The notes: generated by a model not told the origin, from the sequence alone. Shown: positions 16,291 through 24,788, numbered from the stretch's first letter. The stretch is 36,423 nucleotides of DNA from an uncultured Methylococcaceae bacterium (GCA_913056195.1 CAJXMF010000031.1:1-36423); one strand, 5' to 3'. Numbers and translations: made by a program.

Positions 16291-16839
16291 ATGACAAGCG
16301 AAGAAAAGGATAAACCGCAATTATTATTAGTCGATGATGATGAGATTTTTTGTTCAGTCCTGAAACCCGCGCTGGAGAAGCGGAATTTTCAGGTCACTGT
16401 GGCGCATGATGTGGTCAGTGGCATTGAGCAAGCCGAAATAACCGTGCCTGAGTATGCCGTGATTGATTTGCGTATTGGCTATGATTCCGGTCTTGAGATG
16501 GTGAAAAAGTTGATGTCTCTGGATTGCAATACACAGATTGTTATTTTGACCGGTTTTGCCAGTATTGCCACCGCAGTTGAAGCGATTAAACTGGGTGCCG
16601 TGCATTATTTAACCAAACCGGCCAATGCCGATGAAATTGTCGCCGCTTTATATAAAAATGAAGGGGATCCTTCGGTGAGTATCAATGAGAATCCGCTTTC
16701 GGTTAAACGTCTGGAATGGGAACATTTGCAGAAGGTACTCATGCAGCATGATGGCAATATATCGGCAGCGGCCAGAGCCTTGAACATGCATCGTAGAACG
16801 CTGCAGCGCAAACTGGAAAAAAAGCCCGTCAAAGAATAG
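16291..16839 (+). CDS. regA: RegA/PrrA-type response regulator
   Basis: This 182-residue two-domain regulator has a receiver domain over residues about 9-125, with the acidic cluster DDD at 15-17, phosphoacceptor D59 in YAVIDLRIG, T87 in LTGFA and K109 in LTKPA. The C-terminal Fis-type helix-turn-helix at about 140-177 (GNISAAARALNMHRRTLQRKL) matches the ActR/RegA/PrrA family almost exactly. It accepts phosphate from the upstream RegB-like kinase and binds DNA. The start is ATG at 16291, with AAAGG upstream. The gene ends 19 bp from the convergent htpX-like gene without an obvious terminator. Confidence 0.94.
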   Translation: MTSEEKDKPQLLLVDDDEIFCSVLKPALEKRNFQVTVAHDVVSGIEQAEITVPEYAVIDLRIGYDSGLEMVKKLMSLDCNTQIVILTGFASIATAVEAIKLGAVHYLTKPANADEIVAALYKNEGDPSVSINENPLSVKRLEWEHLQKVLMQHDGNISAAARALNMHRRTLQRKLEKKPVKE

Positions 16840-16858
16840 TATGGGTACTGACGTAGAC

Positions 16859-17836
16859 CTAATGCCATAAACCACTGATATGCCAATAAGGTGGCTTGCG
16901 ATTGGATGATAAGGGCAGTTGTTTTTTATGGGCATCAGCCTGTATCGACGTCAACCCGTCTGCACGGTTCACATTATTTTTTAATGCCATAATCCGTTTG
17001 ATACGCTCTTCAGTTTCAGGATGGGTGCGCAAAACAGAGGGTACAGGCACTTTATAGCCAGGTAGAAAAATACGATCCATCCAGGTGCCTTGCCGTTCTT
17101 CAATCTTCATTAAAGCGCGTGCCAGCGCATCCGTATCTCCCATTAACAAAACAGCATTTAAATCGGCATGATATTCACGGGTTCTGGATAAGGACAATTG
17201 CGCCAAAGCGCTTAAATCGGGGGCAAAAATCAGCAGCAAAATTGCACCCCAGTGAATCGTCGCAGCAGACATTAACAATAAGGGCAGATTGACCCACAAC
17301 AGTAATTGACCGAGCAAGGACAGCAGGCTGGTAGTGCGACTAAACATATCCGCTAGACCCATAATCCATAAATCATTGTTGCGAATATGGCTTATTTCAT
17401 GGGCTAAAACGGCGACCAGTTCATCCAGCGTCAATGCTTCAAGCAGTCCTTCTGTGATGGCAATAGCCGAATTTGAAGCAGTTCCAACAGAGAAGGCATT
17501 GAGTATCTGACTTGGAATCAGATAAAGCCGCGGTTGCGTACTGAGACCGGCGCGCTGAGTCAGTATTTCAAGCGCTTCAGTTAAGGCGGGCATTTGTTGA
17601 GGCTGAATGGATTTTGCGCCATATAACGTCATAACTGCGCGAGGCGCGATGAAACTGTTCAGCATGACACTGATTATTCCCATGCCGACCAGGCTGATGA
17701 CGCCATCCTCGCCCCATAACAAGCCGCCTAACAACGCCAAAAAACCTGCGATAATCAATAGCAACAGCACTGACTGCAAGCGGTTAAGCCAGGCATGCTG
17801 TTGCCATGTCAAAGGGTTAATTGGGTCTCCGTTCAT
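16859..17836 (-). CDS. M48 family zinc metalloprotease, HtpX-like
   Basis: This 325-residue membrane protease has two N-terminal hydrophobic helices (about 20-40 and 46-66). The zinc site HEISH lies at 146-150, the third ligand E221 is in SRTREYHAD, and another hydrophobic region spans about 165-205. The M48B family, including HtpX, degrades misfolded membrane proteins at the inner membrane, with the active site facing the cytoplasm. The C-terminus extends about 35 residues beyond a typical HtpX (about 290) and is polar. The ATG at 17836 is preceded on its strand by AGGATTAAATCCT, a palindrome that overlaps the hairpin repeat. The neighbours cbpM, cbpA and degP make this a protein-quality cluster, though repeats separate it from cbpM. 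It could also be named as a generic M48 protease. Confidence 0.9.
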   Translation of the reverse strand: MNGDPINPLTWQQHAWLNRLQSVLLLLIIAGFLALLGGLLWGEDGVISLVGMGIISVMLNSFIAPRAVMTLYGAKSIQPQQMPALTEALEILTQRAGLSTQPRLYLIPSQILNAFSVGTASNSAIAITEGLLEALTLDELVAVLAHEISHIRNNDLWIMGLADMFSRTTSLLSLLGQLLLWVNLPLLLMSAATIHWGAILLLIFAPDLSALAQLSLSRTREYHADLNAVLLMGDTDALARALMKIEERQGTWMDRIFLPGYKVPVPSVLRTHPETEERIKRIMALKNNVNRADGLTSIQADAHKKQLPLSSNRKPPYWHISGLWH

Positions 17837-17841
17837 AGGAT

Positions 17842-17916
17842 TTAATCCTGCCTTGCCATTGATGCGCCATAACTATTTGTCTTTTGAATGGATTGTTGGC
17901 AAAGCCATGGTAAATG
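17842..17916. repeat. hairpin repeat, copy 1
   Basis: This imperfect palindrome of about 75 bp lies between htpX-like and cbpM. The left arm TTAATCCTGCCTTGCCA (17842-17858) pairs with TTGGCAAAGCCATGGTAAA near 17896-17914. The core contains ACTATTTGTCTT. It shares the arms, TATTTGTCTT and GTTGGCAA.GCCA..GTAAATGA-type end with the second copy at 19361-19425, in the same orientation. The left end overlaps the htpX-like ribosome binding region. Confidence 0.65.
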
Positions 17917-17980
17917 ATGGGTTTCGACTATCACCTCCAGCTATCCTGCACAACAACATTTTCGACGCATTATCGCTGGA

Positions 17981-18301
17981 TCAGCTCAACTGTTGCAAGC
18001 GTTTGATCTGTGCTTCCAGGCTGTCAATTTGTTCCATCAAATCCAGTGCCAGTGCGGCACCTGCCAGATTAACGCCTAAATCTCGCTGCAATCGTTTCGC
18101 CCGGTTGATGCGAAACAGACTGCTGCCTTGAAAACGCAGGTTATCCGGCTGCTCGGGCACAGGTTCGATAACACCATATTCAATAAACTCATAAACGCTT
18201 TCAGCGGGCATATGGCTGGCCTTGCATAAATCGGCCAGCGTCAATTCGACATCCTCTTCCAGAATATCACCGGTTAATAAAGACAGTAATGGACTGCTCA
18301 T
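17981..18301 (-). CDS. cbpM: chaperone modulator CbpM
   Basis: This 106-residue MerR-like protein begins with a recognition segment (TLADLCKASHMPAES around 21-35, VYEFIEYGVIEPVPE around 36-50), then RINRAKRLQRDLGVNLAGAALALDL, ending in a short coiled coil. This is the CbpM pattern; CbpM binds the J domain of CbpA and restrains its co-chaperone and DNA-binding activity. It lies three bases after cbpA on the same strand, the usual arrangement. The length (106) agrees with E. coli CbpM (101). Confidence 0.92.
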   Translation of the reverse strand: MSSPLLSLLTGDILEEDVELTLADLCKASHMPAESVYEFIEYGVIEPVPEQPDNLRFQGSSLFRINRAKRLQRDLGVNLAGAALALDLMEQIDSLEAQIKRLQQLS

Positions 18302-18304
18302 GCG

Positions 18305-19264
18305 TTACACTCCCAGTTTAGCGCGTGGATTGAAAGGCACAGCTTCAGCGAAAGCCTTGTATGCCGCTTTGGCTTGTTCAGTATTGGCTGGCGGCAGGGC
18401 GATCTGTAAAACGACATAAAAATCGCCGGCGGGCTTACCCGGTATCCCCTTACCTTTTAAGCGCAGTTTTTGGCCAGCCCTGGATTCGGCCGGTATTTTC
18501 AAATCCAAAACACCGGTGGGGGTAGGTACTTTAACTTTCGCGCCTAATGCCGCTTCCCAAGGGGCGACGGGCAAATCCAGATAAACATCTTTACCTTCGA
18601 CGCGATACAACGGGTGTAGCTTGAAGGCGATTTCCAGGTACAAATCTCCCGCCTTACCTTGTCCTGCACCCGGTGATCCCTGGCCTGACAGACGTAAATG
18701 CTGGCCTTCCTTGACACCTTTAGGAATTTTTACATTTAATGTGCGTTCCTTGAGGTGTGGACGACCATCTGATCCCAGTTCGGTATGCTTTAAAGTAATG
18801 GTGCGGGATGCGCCGTTGTAAGCATCTTCCAGATCAATCAATACCTTGGCGTGTGCATCTTCACCGCGAGCGCTGTATTGCCGATAGCCGCCAGCCTGCG
18901 CACCAGCGCCTTGACTGTACGCCGCACGACCAAACAATTCTTCAAAAAAGTCACTAAAACTGGCAGAATCCGCACCAGTAAAACCACCACCATGAAATTC
19001 AAAGCCTTGATCCCAACCTGGCGGAGGATTGAAATCCTGTCCAGCTTTCCAGTTAGCGCCTAATTGATCATACGCCGCCCGTTTTTCCGGATCTTTCAAG
19101 ACTTCGTAGGCTTCACCAACTTCTTTAAATTTTGCTTCGGCATCAGCCTCTTTACTGACATCAGGATGATATTTTCGCGCCAGCTTGCGATAAGCGCGCT
19201 TGATTTCATCCTGGGATGCATCACGGTTAACGCCCATGATTTTATAATAATCTTTATATTCCAT
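18305..19264 (-). CDS. cbpA: curved DNA-binding DnaJ-class co-chaperone CbpA
   Basis: This 319-residue co-chaperone has an N-terminal J domain (about 1-70, HPD at 33-35), then a Gly/Phe-rich linker (about 75-125), then the two-barrel C-terminal substrate-binding domains (about 130-305) without a zinc-finger region. This is the CbpA type rather than DnaJ. It stimulates DnaK ATPase and can bind curved DNA. It starts at ATG 19264 with a weak ribosome binding site and is followed after three bases by cbpM. The cbpA-cbpM pair is bracketed by the two copies of the hairpin repeat. Confidence 0.95.
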   Translation of the reverse strand: MEYKDYYKIMGVNRDASQDEIKRAYRKLARKYHPDVSKEADAEAKFKEVGEAYEVLKDPEKRAAYDQLGANWKAGQDFNPPPGWDQGFEFHGGGFTGADSASFSDFFEELFGRAAYSQGAGAQAGGYRQYSARGEDAHAKVLIDLEDAYNGASRTITLKHTELGSDGRPHLKERTLNVKIPKGVKEGQHLRLSGQGSPGAGQGKAGDLYLEIAFKLHPLYRVEGKDVYLDLPVAPWEAALGAKVKVPTPTGVLDLKIPAESRAGQKLRLKGKGIPGKPAGDFYVVLQIALPPANTEQAKAAYKAFAEAVPFNPRAKLGV

Positions 19265-19360
19265 TGTCTACTTTGGTATCTGAATGTTAGGGATTTCACT
19301 TCAGGTAAGATGGGTTAAGGCGACTGCAAAACCCATCAACGGACCGCTGCTGTCATCGAT

Positions 19361-19425
19361 CTAACCCGGCCTTGCCATAAAGACTTATTTGTCTTCATGT
19401 GATGTTGGCAACGCCAGGTTAAATG
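19361..19425. repeat. hairpin repeat, copy 2
   Basis: Left arm TAACCCGGCCTTGCCA (19362-19377) and right arm TTGGCAACGCCAGGTTA (19405-19421) form a roughly 15-bp stem with one mismatch and one G-T pair. Inside is a second small hairpin AAGAC-TTATTT-GTCTT. It is related to copy 1 at 17842-17916 and in the same orientation. It sits about 20 bp after the degP-like stop codon on the minus strand and could act as a transcript-end structure. Confidence 0.7.
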
Positions 19426-19445
19426 AAACGTTTTTCAGCCTGACC

Positions 19446-20924
19446 TTACCAACCCAAAGTAATAAAGCGTTGCATATTACCTTGGCGAATTAACAGTAAA
19501 ACCCGCTTTTTAGCTTTGCTTTTTGCGATCGCTTGCTGGAACTCGCTGGCGTTTGTCACCGCTTTGCGATTGACCTGTAGAATAACAGTTCCAGGTCGAA
19601 TCCCTGCCAGCGCGGCAATAGAACCTTGTGCAACCTCCGTGACCACAACACCTTTGACGGCAGGAATCCCGAATTGCCGGGCAAGTGCCGGGGTCAGAGT
19701 TTGGACGACCAGCCCCAGTTCCTCTGCATTCTGTTCAGGTCCCTGAGCAAGCAGTTCATCTTTATTGAGTTTACCAATAACGACGTCAAGTGTTTTCTTT
19801 TGACCATTGCGCAATACGACCAGCTTGGCGCGGGTTCCGGGTGGCGTCAGGGCAACACGGTTGCGAAATTCGCCGACATCGGTCACTTTTTTGCCCCGGT
19901 ATGCAACAATGACATCACCTTGTTTCAATCCGCCTTGCGCAGCCGGTGTACCCTCATTAACCTGAGCGACCAGAACGCCTTCGTCAGGTCGTAAGCCAAA
20001 AGAATCGGCCAGGTCTGAGGTCATTTGTTGAATGACAACGCCTAAATAGCCTCGCGTGACTTCACCTTTCTCGATTAATTGATCAGCGACATTCAAAGCC
20101 AGATTGATTGGAATGGCAAAGCCGATACCCATATAACCGCCGCTGCGGCTGAAAATAGCCGTATTCATGCCGATGACATCGCCGTAAATATTGACCAGAG
20201 GCCCGCCGGAATTACCCGGATTAATGGCCGCATCGGTCTGAATAAAGTCTTCATAGTCATTGAGCCCGATGCCGGTGCGACCTTTAGCACTGACGACACC
20301 GACGGTAACGGTATAACTCAAGCCAAATGGATTGCCGACGGCGATGACCCATTCACCGACTTCCAGTTTAGAAGAATCGCCGGCCACTAAGGCGGGGTGA
20401 TCATCTGTGTTGATCTCGATGACAGCCACATCAGATAACGGATCACGGCCAGTGATTTTAGCGATATATTCCTTGCCATTTTTAAATTTCACCCGAATTT
20501 TATCCGCATGGTCAACCACATGATTGTTGGTCATGATGTACGTTTTGCTTTTTAACAGGCCGTCCTTAACCTTGAATACGAAGCCCGAGCCTTGGCCAAT
20601 GACCCGGTTTTGTGGGGCTTGCTGGAGTTGTGGTGGGCGCTGGGGGGCGGGTCTGCCCGGTAACGGTGCCCCGAAAAAACGGCGCAGAAATTCATCCGCC
20701 ATAGGGTCCTGGCCAAACGGCAGTGCAAACTGTGGGCCTTGCTGGACGGGCACTTTAGCTTCAATCTGGATGGAGACCACCGAAGGCGATACTTTTTGAG
20801 CAACCGATGAAAACGCCCGACTGGTCTGGCGCAGGTTTTCAATGCCGCTGTCCTGCTTGGCATGGGCGGAAACGGTAATAAAACAGCATAACAACAGTAA
20901 ACGTGTCATGAGTTGGGTTCGCAT
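19446..20924 (-). CDS. periplasmic Do-family serine protease (DegP/MucD-like)
   Basis: This 492-residue protein has an N-terminal signal peptide with probable cleavage after AHA near residue 22. The trypsin-like domain contains H135 (TNNHVVD), D165 (PLSDVAVI) and S239 (PGNSGGPL), the complete catalytic triad. Two PDZ domains follow, about 285-380 and 400-490; GYLGV and GVLVAQV start the first and GVVVTEV the second. The family cleaves or refolds damaged proteins in the periplasm. The Pro/Gln-rich loop at about 60-105 matches MucD-type members. The ribosome binding site AAAGGAG precedes the ATG at 20924. It is probably a single-gene unit; copy 2 of the hairpin repeat follows it. A precise choice between DegP, DegQ and MucD names is not justified. 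Confidence 0.94.
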   Translation of the reverse strand: MRTQLMTRLLLLCCFITVSAHAKQDSGIENLRQTSRAFSSVAQKVSPSVVSIQIEAKVPVQQGPQFALPFGQDPMADEFLRRFFGAPLPGRPAPQRPPQLQQAPQNRVIGQGSGFVFKVKDGLLKSKTYIMTNNHVVDHADKIRVKFKNGKEYIAKITGRDPLSDVAVIEINTDDHPALVAGDSSKLEVGEWVIAVGNPFGLSYTVTVGVVSAKGRTGIGLNDYEDFIQTDAAINPGNSGGPLVNIYGDVIGMNTAIFSRSGGYMGIGFAIPINLALNVADQLIEKGEVTRGYLGVVIQQMTSDLADSFGLRPDEGVLVAQVNEGTPAAQGGLKQGDVIVAYRGKKVTDVGEFRNRVALTPPGTRAKLVVLRNGQKKTLDVVIGKLNKDELLAQGPEQNAEELGLVVQTLTPALARQFGIPAVKGVVVTEVAQGSIAALAGIRPGTVILQVNRKAVTNASEFQQAIAKSKAKKRVLLLIRQGNMQRFITLGW

Positions 20925-21039
20925 AACAAACTCCTTTGGTTTTAGTGATAATACGCAGTGCTATCCGCCTATTCGGCATCATAGCGAAACTTGTTTGGGG
21001 GTGTCTATGACCTGGCCGCTTGCTGAAGATTCCATTGGA

Positions 21040-21837
21040 TTATGGTTTCAAATGGCGCTTGGCTTCATCCCATAGCGCATCCAGTTCGGCCAGTTCACAG
21101 TCTTGTAATTGCCGGCCATTATGGGCAAGCGATTGTTCAATAAATTGAAATCGCTTTGAAAATTTGTCAGTTGCCCGTTTCAATGCGATTTCCGGATTAA
21201 CACTCAAATGGCGCGCCAGGTTGACCGCAACCAGCAACAAATCCCCGATTTCTTCTTCAATATGGGGTTGATTTTTAGAAATCCAAGCCTCTTTGACTTC
21301 ATCAAGCTCTTCTAACACCTTTTCAAACACGGGCGGCACATCCGGCCAATCGAAACCATGATGGGCGGCCCGGTCCTGAATTTTTTCACAATGCGTCAAG
21401 GCCGGCAGGGTTTTGGCGATACCGGCCAGTACGCTTTGTTGTGTTATGTCAGTCGTTTTTTGATAGCGCTCTTCTGCTTTGGCTTGCTCCCAGGCCTGCT
21501 GGCGCTGGGCATCGGTTTCAAAATGGACACCGGCGAAAACATGCGGATGACGGCTGACCAGTTTATCGCTGATCGCCTTGGCTACCTGTTCAAAATCGAA
21601 CAGGTTTTTTTCTTTGGCCAGTTGGGCGTGAAAGACGATTTGCAATAACAAATCGCCCAGTTCACCGCGTAAATCGTGAAAGTCTGCCCGTTCTATGGCG
21701 TCAACGACTTCATAGGCTTCTTCCAAAGTATAAGGCGCCAGGGATTTAAAATCCTGCTTTAAATCCCAGTCGCAACCCGTTTCCGGGTCTCGCAGCTGCG
21801 CCATGATATGTAACAGGCGTTCAGTTTGTTCTAACAT
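21040..21837 (-). CDS. mazG: nucleoside triphosphate pyrophosphohydrolase MazG
   Basis: This 265-residue enzyme hydrolyses (d)NTPs to monophosphates and pyrophosphate, removing unwanted nucleotides. It has two MazG domains. The first has MAQLRDPETGCDWDLKQ near 13-29 and EEAYEVVDAIE around 39-49; the second has EKVLEELDEVKEAW near 174-187 and EEEIGDLLLVAVNLAR near 197-212. The paired ExxE...D metal-binding patterns are intact. The length equals the E. coli protein (263). The start ATG 21837 overlaps the stop codon of the upstream kinase by one base (TAATG), indicating coupled translation. Confidence 0.96.
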   Translation of the reverse strand: MLEQTERLLHIMAQLRDPETGCDWDLKQDFKSLAPYTLEEAYEVVDAIERADFHDLRGELGDLLLQIVFHAQLAKEKNLFDFEQVAKAISDKLVSRHPHVFAGVHFETDAQRQQAWEQAKAEERYQKTTDITQQSVLAGIAKTLPALTHCEKIQDRAAHHGFDWPDVPPVFEKVLEELDEVKEAWISKNQPHIEEEIGDLLLVAVNLARHLSVNPEIALKRATDKFSKRFQFIEQSLAHNGRQLQDCELAELDALWDEAKRHLKP

Positions 21838-22769
21838 TAAAATGATGTGTCAAAATTTTCCTGATAACGGCGTTTGAAATCATCAAGTAAAAACTGATGA
21901 TTCTGCGTCCCCTCGTGTTCGATCTTGATGGCGCCCAACAGTGAGGCGATGCGGCCGGTCGTGGGCCAGTCATAATCATTCATCAGGCCGTAAAGCAGGC
22001 CGGCACGAAAGGCATCGCCGCAACCGGTCGGATCTTTGATGGCCTTCGCTTGAGCGGCCGGAATGTCAATCTTTTTACACTGACTGTAAATGACAGAGCC
22101 TTTTCCGCCTAAGGTAATGATCAGGGCATCAACGTTTTCGGCCAATTGTTCCAGCGACAGGCCGGTACGCTCCATCATCAATTCGGATTCATAATCATTG
22201 AAGGTGGCATAACGGGCAAGCGTCATCAATTCCATCAGCTCGTCGCCATCGAACATCGGCATGCCCTGGCCCGGATCGAAAATAAATGGAATGTTTTGCG
22301 CGGCAAACTGGCGGGCATGTTCCTGCATACCCAATTTACCATCGGGTGAAACTATGCCGATATTGATACCGGTGTTTTCCGGTACGCTATTCAAATGCGA
22401 ATAATTCATCGCGCCGGGGTGGAAAGCGGTGATCTGGTTATCGTCTTCATCGGTGGTGATATAGGCCTGGCCGGTGTAATGGTCATCCAGAATTTTGATG
22501 AATTCCTGCGAGATGCCACATTGACTCAACCAGTCGGCATAAGGCTCGAAATCATGGCCAACAGTGGCCATAATCAACGGTTCCTCGCCGAGCAATTTCA
22601 GGTTATAGGCGATATTGCCGGCGCAGCCGCCGTATTCACGACGCAGATGGGGAACCAGGAATGACACATTCAGCATATGAACCTTATCCGGCAAAATGTG
22701 ATTTTTGAATTTATCGTGAAACACCATGATGGTGTCGTAGGCCATTGAGCCGCAAATCAGAGCACTCAT
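21837..22769 (-). CDS. PfkB-family carbohydrate kinase, adenosine kinase-like
   Basis: This 310-residue cytoplasmic kinase of the ribokinase/PfkB fold carries the ATP-site signature DPTGCGDAFRAGLLYG near 249-264, with catalytic aspartate in GCGD, and an N-terminal substrate region with GGCAGNIAYNLKLLG at 47-61. The pattern resembles proteins usually annotated as bacterial adenosine kinases. Coupling with mazG supports a nucleoside or nucleotide role, but other sugar or nucleoside substrates cannot be excluded. It lies 17 bp after dgkA in a gcvH-dgkA-kinase-mazG run. Confidence 0.85.
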   Translation of the reverse strand: MSALICGSMAYDTIMVFHDKFKNHILPDKVHMLNVSFLVPHLRREYGGCAGNIAYNLKLLGEEPLIMATVGHDFEPYADWLSQCGISQEFIKILDDHYTGQAYITTDEDDNQITAFHPGAMNYSHLNSVPENTGINIGIVSPDGKLGMQEHARQFAAQNIPFIFDPGQGMPMFDGDELMELMTLARYATFNDYESELMMERTGLSLEQLAENVDALIITLGGKGSVIYSQCKKIDIPAAQAKAIKDPTGCGDAFRAGLLYGLMNDYDWPTTGRIASLLGAIKIEHEGTQNHQFLLDDFKRRYQENFDTSF

Positions 22770-22786
22770 TAAATTTCCTCAAACAA

Positions 22787-23149
22787 TCATAAAATTAAAA
22801 TAGACACCCAAACGATAACCGTCCAGACTAAGCTTAAAAATACTGCCGCCGAACCAATATCCTTGGCACGCCCTGACAATTCATGGTGTTCAAGACTTAC
22901 TCGGTCAACGACCGCTTCAATGGCCGAATTTAATAATTCGACGATCAAAACAAGAAACAGGCAACTGAGTAAAATCAGGCAATCCTGAATGGATTCACTT
23001 AACCAGATGGCTGCCGGGGCCATCAATACAGACAATAGCAGTTCCTGTCGAAACGCTTCTTCATGTTGCCAGACGGCTTTGAACCCTGACAGCGAAAAGA
23101 AAAATGCATTCCAGATGCGTCGCAGGCCTTTATGTTCCTGGTTTGCCAT
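22787..23149 (-). CDS. dgkA: diacylglycerol kinase
   Basis: This 120-residue inner-membrane enzyme with three hydrophobic helices (about 39-50, 55-75, 98-118) phosphorylates diacylglycerol released during osmoregulated glucan or lipid turnover, making phosphatidate. The family signature ELLNSAIEAVVDRVS at 70-84 followed by LSGRAKDIGSAAVFLS is intact, including the catalytic glutamate. The length is that of E. coli DgkA (122). It is three bases downstream of gcvH and 17 bp upstream of the PfkB-type kinase. Confidence 0.95.
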   Translation of the reverse strand: MANQEHKGLRRIWNAFFFSLSGFKAVWQHEEAFRQELLLSVLMAPAAIWLSESIQDCLILLSCLFLVLIVELLNSAIEAVVDRVSLEHHELSGRAKDIGSAAVFLSLVWTVIVWVSILIL

Positions 23150-23152
23150 GAT

Positions 23153-23536
23153 TTATGCCTCTATTTGTTGTTGATAACCGGCAGCATCCAACAAATGCTC
23201 AAGTTCTGACAGATTATCGGTTTTTATGGCGAATAACCAGGTGTCGTAAGGGTCTTCATTGACCAATTCCGGTTCATCCGCCAGTGCTTCATTGATTTCA
23301 ACCACGGTTCCTGTAACCGGACTATATAAATCGGAAGCTGTTTTGACCGATTCAACGGTGGCGCATTGTTCACCCTGAGTCAGTTGACGGCCGACCTCCG
23401 GCAGGTTGATATAAACCAGGTCACCGAGTTCAGACTGCGCGAAATCGGTGATACCAATACGGACAATATTGTCTTCTTCCTGTTTTGACCATTCATGGGT
23501 TTTGGCATAACGTAAATCTGCGGGTAATTCTGTCAT
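23153..23536 (-). CDS. gcvH: glycine cleavage system H protein
   Basis: This 127-residue lipoyl carrier protein of the glycine cleavage complex moves the methylamine group between GcvP and GcvT. The lipoylated lysine is K65 in ESVKTASDLYSP, and the hallmark YAKTHEW (10-16), GITDFAQSELGD (28-39) and VNEDPYDTWLF (95-105) are present. It is alone: gcvT and gcvP are not beside it, so its partners are encoded elsewhere. It is the first gene of a tight run with dgkA. Confidence 0.97.
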   Translation of the reverse strand: MTELPADLRYAKTHEWSKQEEDNIVRIGITDFAQSELGDLVYINLPEVGRQLTQGEQCATVESVKTASDLYSPVTGTVVEINEALADEPELVNEDPYDTWLFAIKTDNLSELEHLLDAAGYQQQIEA

Positions 23537-23625
23537 GATAGTTCTGTTGATAACGAGTTAAAGAAATTGAGGGGTTGAGTTCGCGCTATATGATAGGCCA
23601 ATAATCGCCGAAATACATCTGGAGT

Positions 23626-23952
23626 CTAATCCCATTCCAATAATTTCCACTGGTTTATGTTTAAACCTCTATCCAGGTCCGAGCCTCTGACATCCATATT
23701 GCCATCACCATCGGTATCAATCAGATAATAGGCCGGGCCAATATCCGGCTTGACCCGGATCATATAAAGTTGCCCATTGATCCGAAATTCCTGAATGGTG
23801 TTTTTACCTTTTCGGATAATGGTGATATCAGGTTCCATTGTTTGATCCGACTCCACCGGTAGCGGTAAGTCAGGCGGCTCCGGTACTGGGGCCTGATCTT
23901 CGGCCCAACCGCTTATTGGCCATAAAGCCAGAATAAACATCATGCGTTTCAT
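23626..23952 (-). CDS. periplasmic DUF2782 family protein
   Basis: This 108-residue protein has a short signal peptide (about 1-17, ending GWA) and a Pro-rich spacer. A conserved domain follows: ITIIRKGKNTIQEFRINGQLYMIRVKP near 44-70, and YYLIDTDGDGNMDVRGSD near 75-92. The pattern fits DUF2782, a small gammaproteobacterial family of unknown function. DTDGDGNMD resembles a calcium-binding loop, though ion binding is not shown. It is a lone gene with ATG at 23952. Confidence 0.8.
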   Translation of the reverse strand: MKRMMFILALWPISGWAEDQAPVPEPPDLPLPVESDQTMEPDITIIRKGKNTIQEFRINGQLYMIRVKPDIGPAYYLIDTDGDGNMDVRGSDLDRGLNINQWKLLEWD

Positions 23953-24036
23953 AATAAACTCACAAAGGTGATTTCAGTAGCTTCATCTTAACGCATTTAG
24001 ACTGATATGCCAGTCATTCAGCCTGAGTTTTTAGGG

Positions 24037-24126
24037 TAAATATTCAGAGTCCACGCTATTTGATACCCTCATCCCGGCCTTCTCCCGAAAGATGAAGGAG
24101 ATATTGAGGCGGTCTCTGAATATTTA
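24037..24126. mobile_element. 90-bp MITE-like element with perfect 13-bp terminal inverted repeats
   Basis: TAAATATTCAGAG (24037-24049) and CTCTGAATATTTA (24114-24126) are exact reverse complements at the two ends of a 90-bp segment with no coding potential. The outermost dinucleotide at both ends is TA, consistent with a TA target duplication of the IS630/Tc1 type. The interior includes CCCTCATCCCGGCCTTCTCC, a phrase typical of dispersed intergenic repeats. No transposase is present, so any mobility would need a helper elsewhere. Confidence 0.6.
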
Positions 24127-24172
24127 GTGTTTATGACATAACGGTTTTAGGGAACTGCGGGGTTGAATCCTA

Positions 24173-24178
24173 TATAAT
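24173..24178 (+). promoter_or_regulatory. -10 element of the YcxB-like gene
   Basis: A consensus TATAAT lies at 24173-24178, 38 bp upstream of the ATG at 24216. There is no good -35 at 17 bp spacing (GGGAAC at 24150-24155), so strength is uncertain. Confidence 0.4.
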
Positions 24179-24215
24179 GTTGGTTTTGCCTTAAACGAGC
24201 CGAGCCTGAAAGACT

Positions 24216-24740
24216 ATGTTTGAAATTGAATACGAATTGCGTGAACAAGATCTGGTTCATTTTAATGAATTATTGTTGAAAAAAAACGTAGAATTACAAA
24301 ATACAATACGCCGAAACCGTTTGCTGGTGCCGGGCGTGATGTTGTTTATAGGATTGTTCTACTACATTTTTTATGTCGATATGACAACGACAGCCTATAT
24401 CACGTTGTTGGCGCTGATCTGGGGTATTGTATCGCCCTATTATTTGAAAATGGATATGCGCCGACAAATTCTGAACCACTACACGAAAGACGAAAAAAAG
24501 GCCTTATTCGGACTCCATAAATTGAAAATTGAGCCGGAATATTTATTGGAACAATCCCCGGGGGGTAAGCATAAAACACCCTGGTCGGATATGCTGCGGG
24601 TTGATCGTCTGAAAGACTATGTGCATATTTTTGTCGATTTTGACGCAGCCATCATCATTCCAAGAGAAACCGTCAAGTCGGGAGATCTGGATAAATTTGC
24701 TGATCACGTCGAAAAATTGATCGACCGCCATTCAAACTGA
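24216..24740 (+). CDS. YcxB-like membrane protein
   Basis: This 174-residue protein has an N-terminal cytoplasmic start, two adjacent membrane helices (about 37-55 and 59-76) and a C-terminal soluble domain. The C-terminal part reads LKIEPEYLLEQSPGGKHKTPWSDM then VHIFVDFDAAIIIPRETV, the pattern of the YcxB-like domain. Function of this family is not established; it is found as a small membrane protein in many bacteria. The start is ATG at 24216. It is likely a single-gene unit. Confidence 0.75.
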   Translation: MFEIEYELREQDLVHFNELLLKKNVELQNTIRRNRLLVPGVMLFIGLFYYIFYVDMTTTAYITLLALIWGIVSPYYLKMDMRRQILNHYTKDEKKALFGLHKLKIEPEYLLEQSPGGKHKTPWSDMLRVDRLKDYVHIFVDFDAAIIIPRETVKSGDLDKFADHVEKLIDRHSN

Positions 24741-24788
24741 AGCGCAGTAACAACAGGACAAGGGCATATTACGCGCGAAAACGATAAT

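Noticed and set aside
19265..19345. Heat-shock (sigma32) promoter upstream of cbpA
   Set aside because: CCCATCTTA resembles the -10 element, but no CTTGAA-like -35 occurs at a suitable distance.
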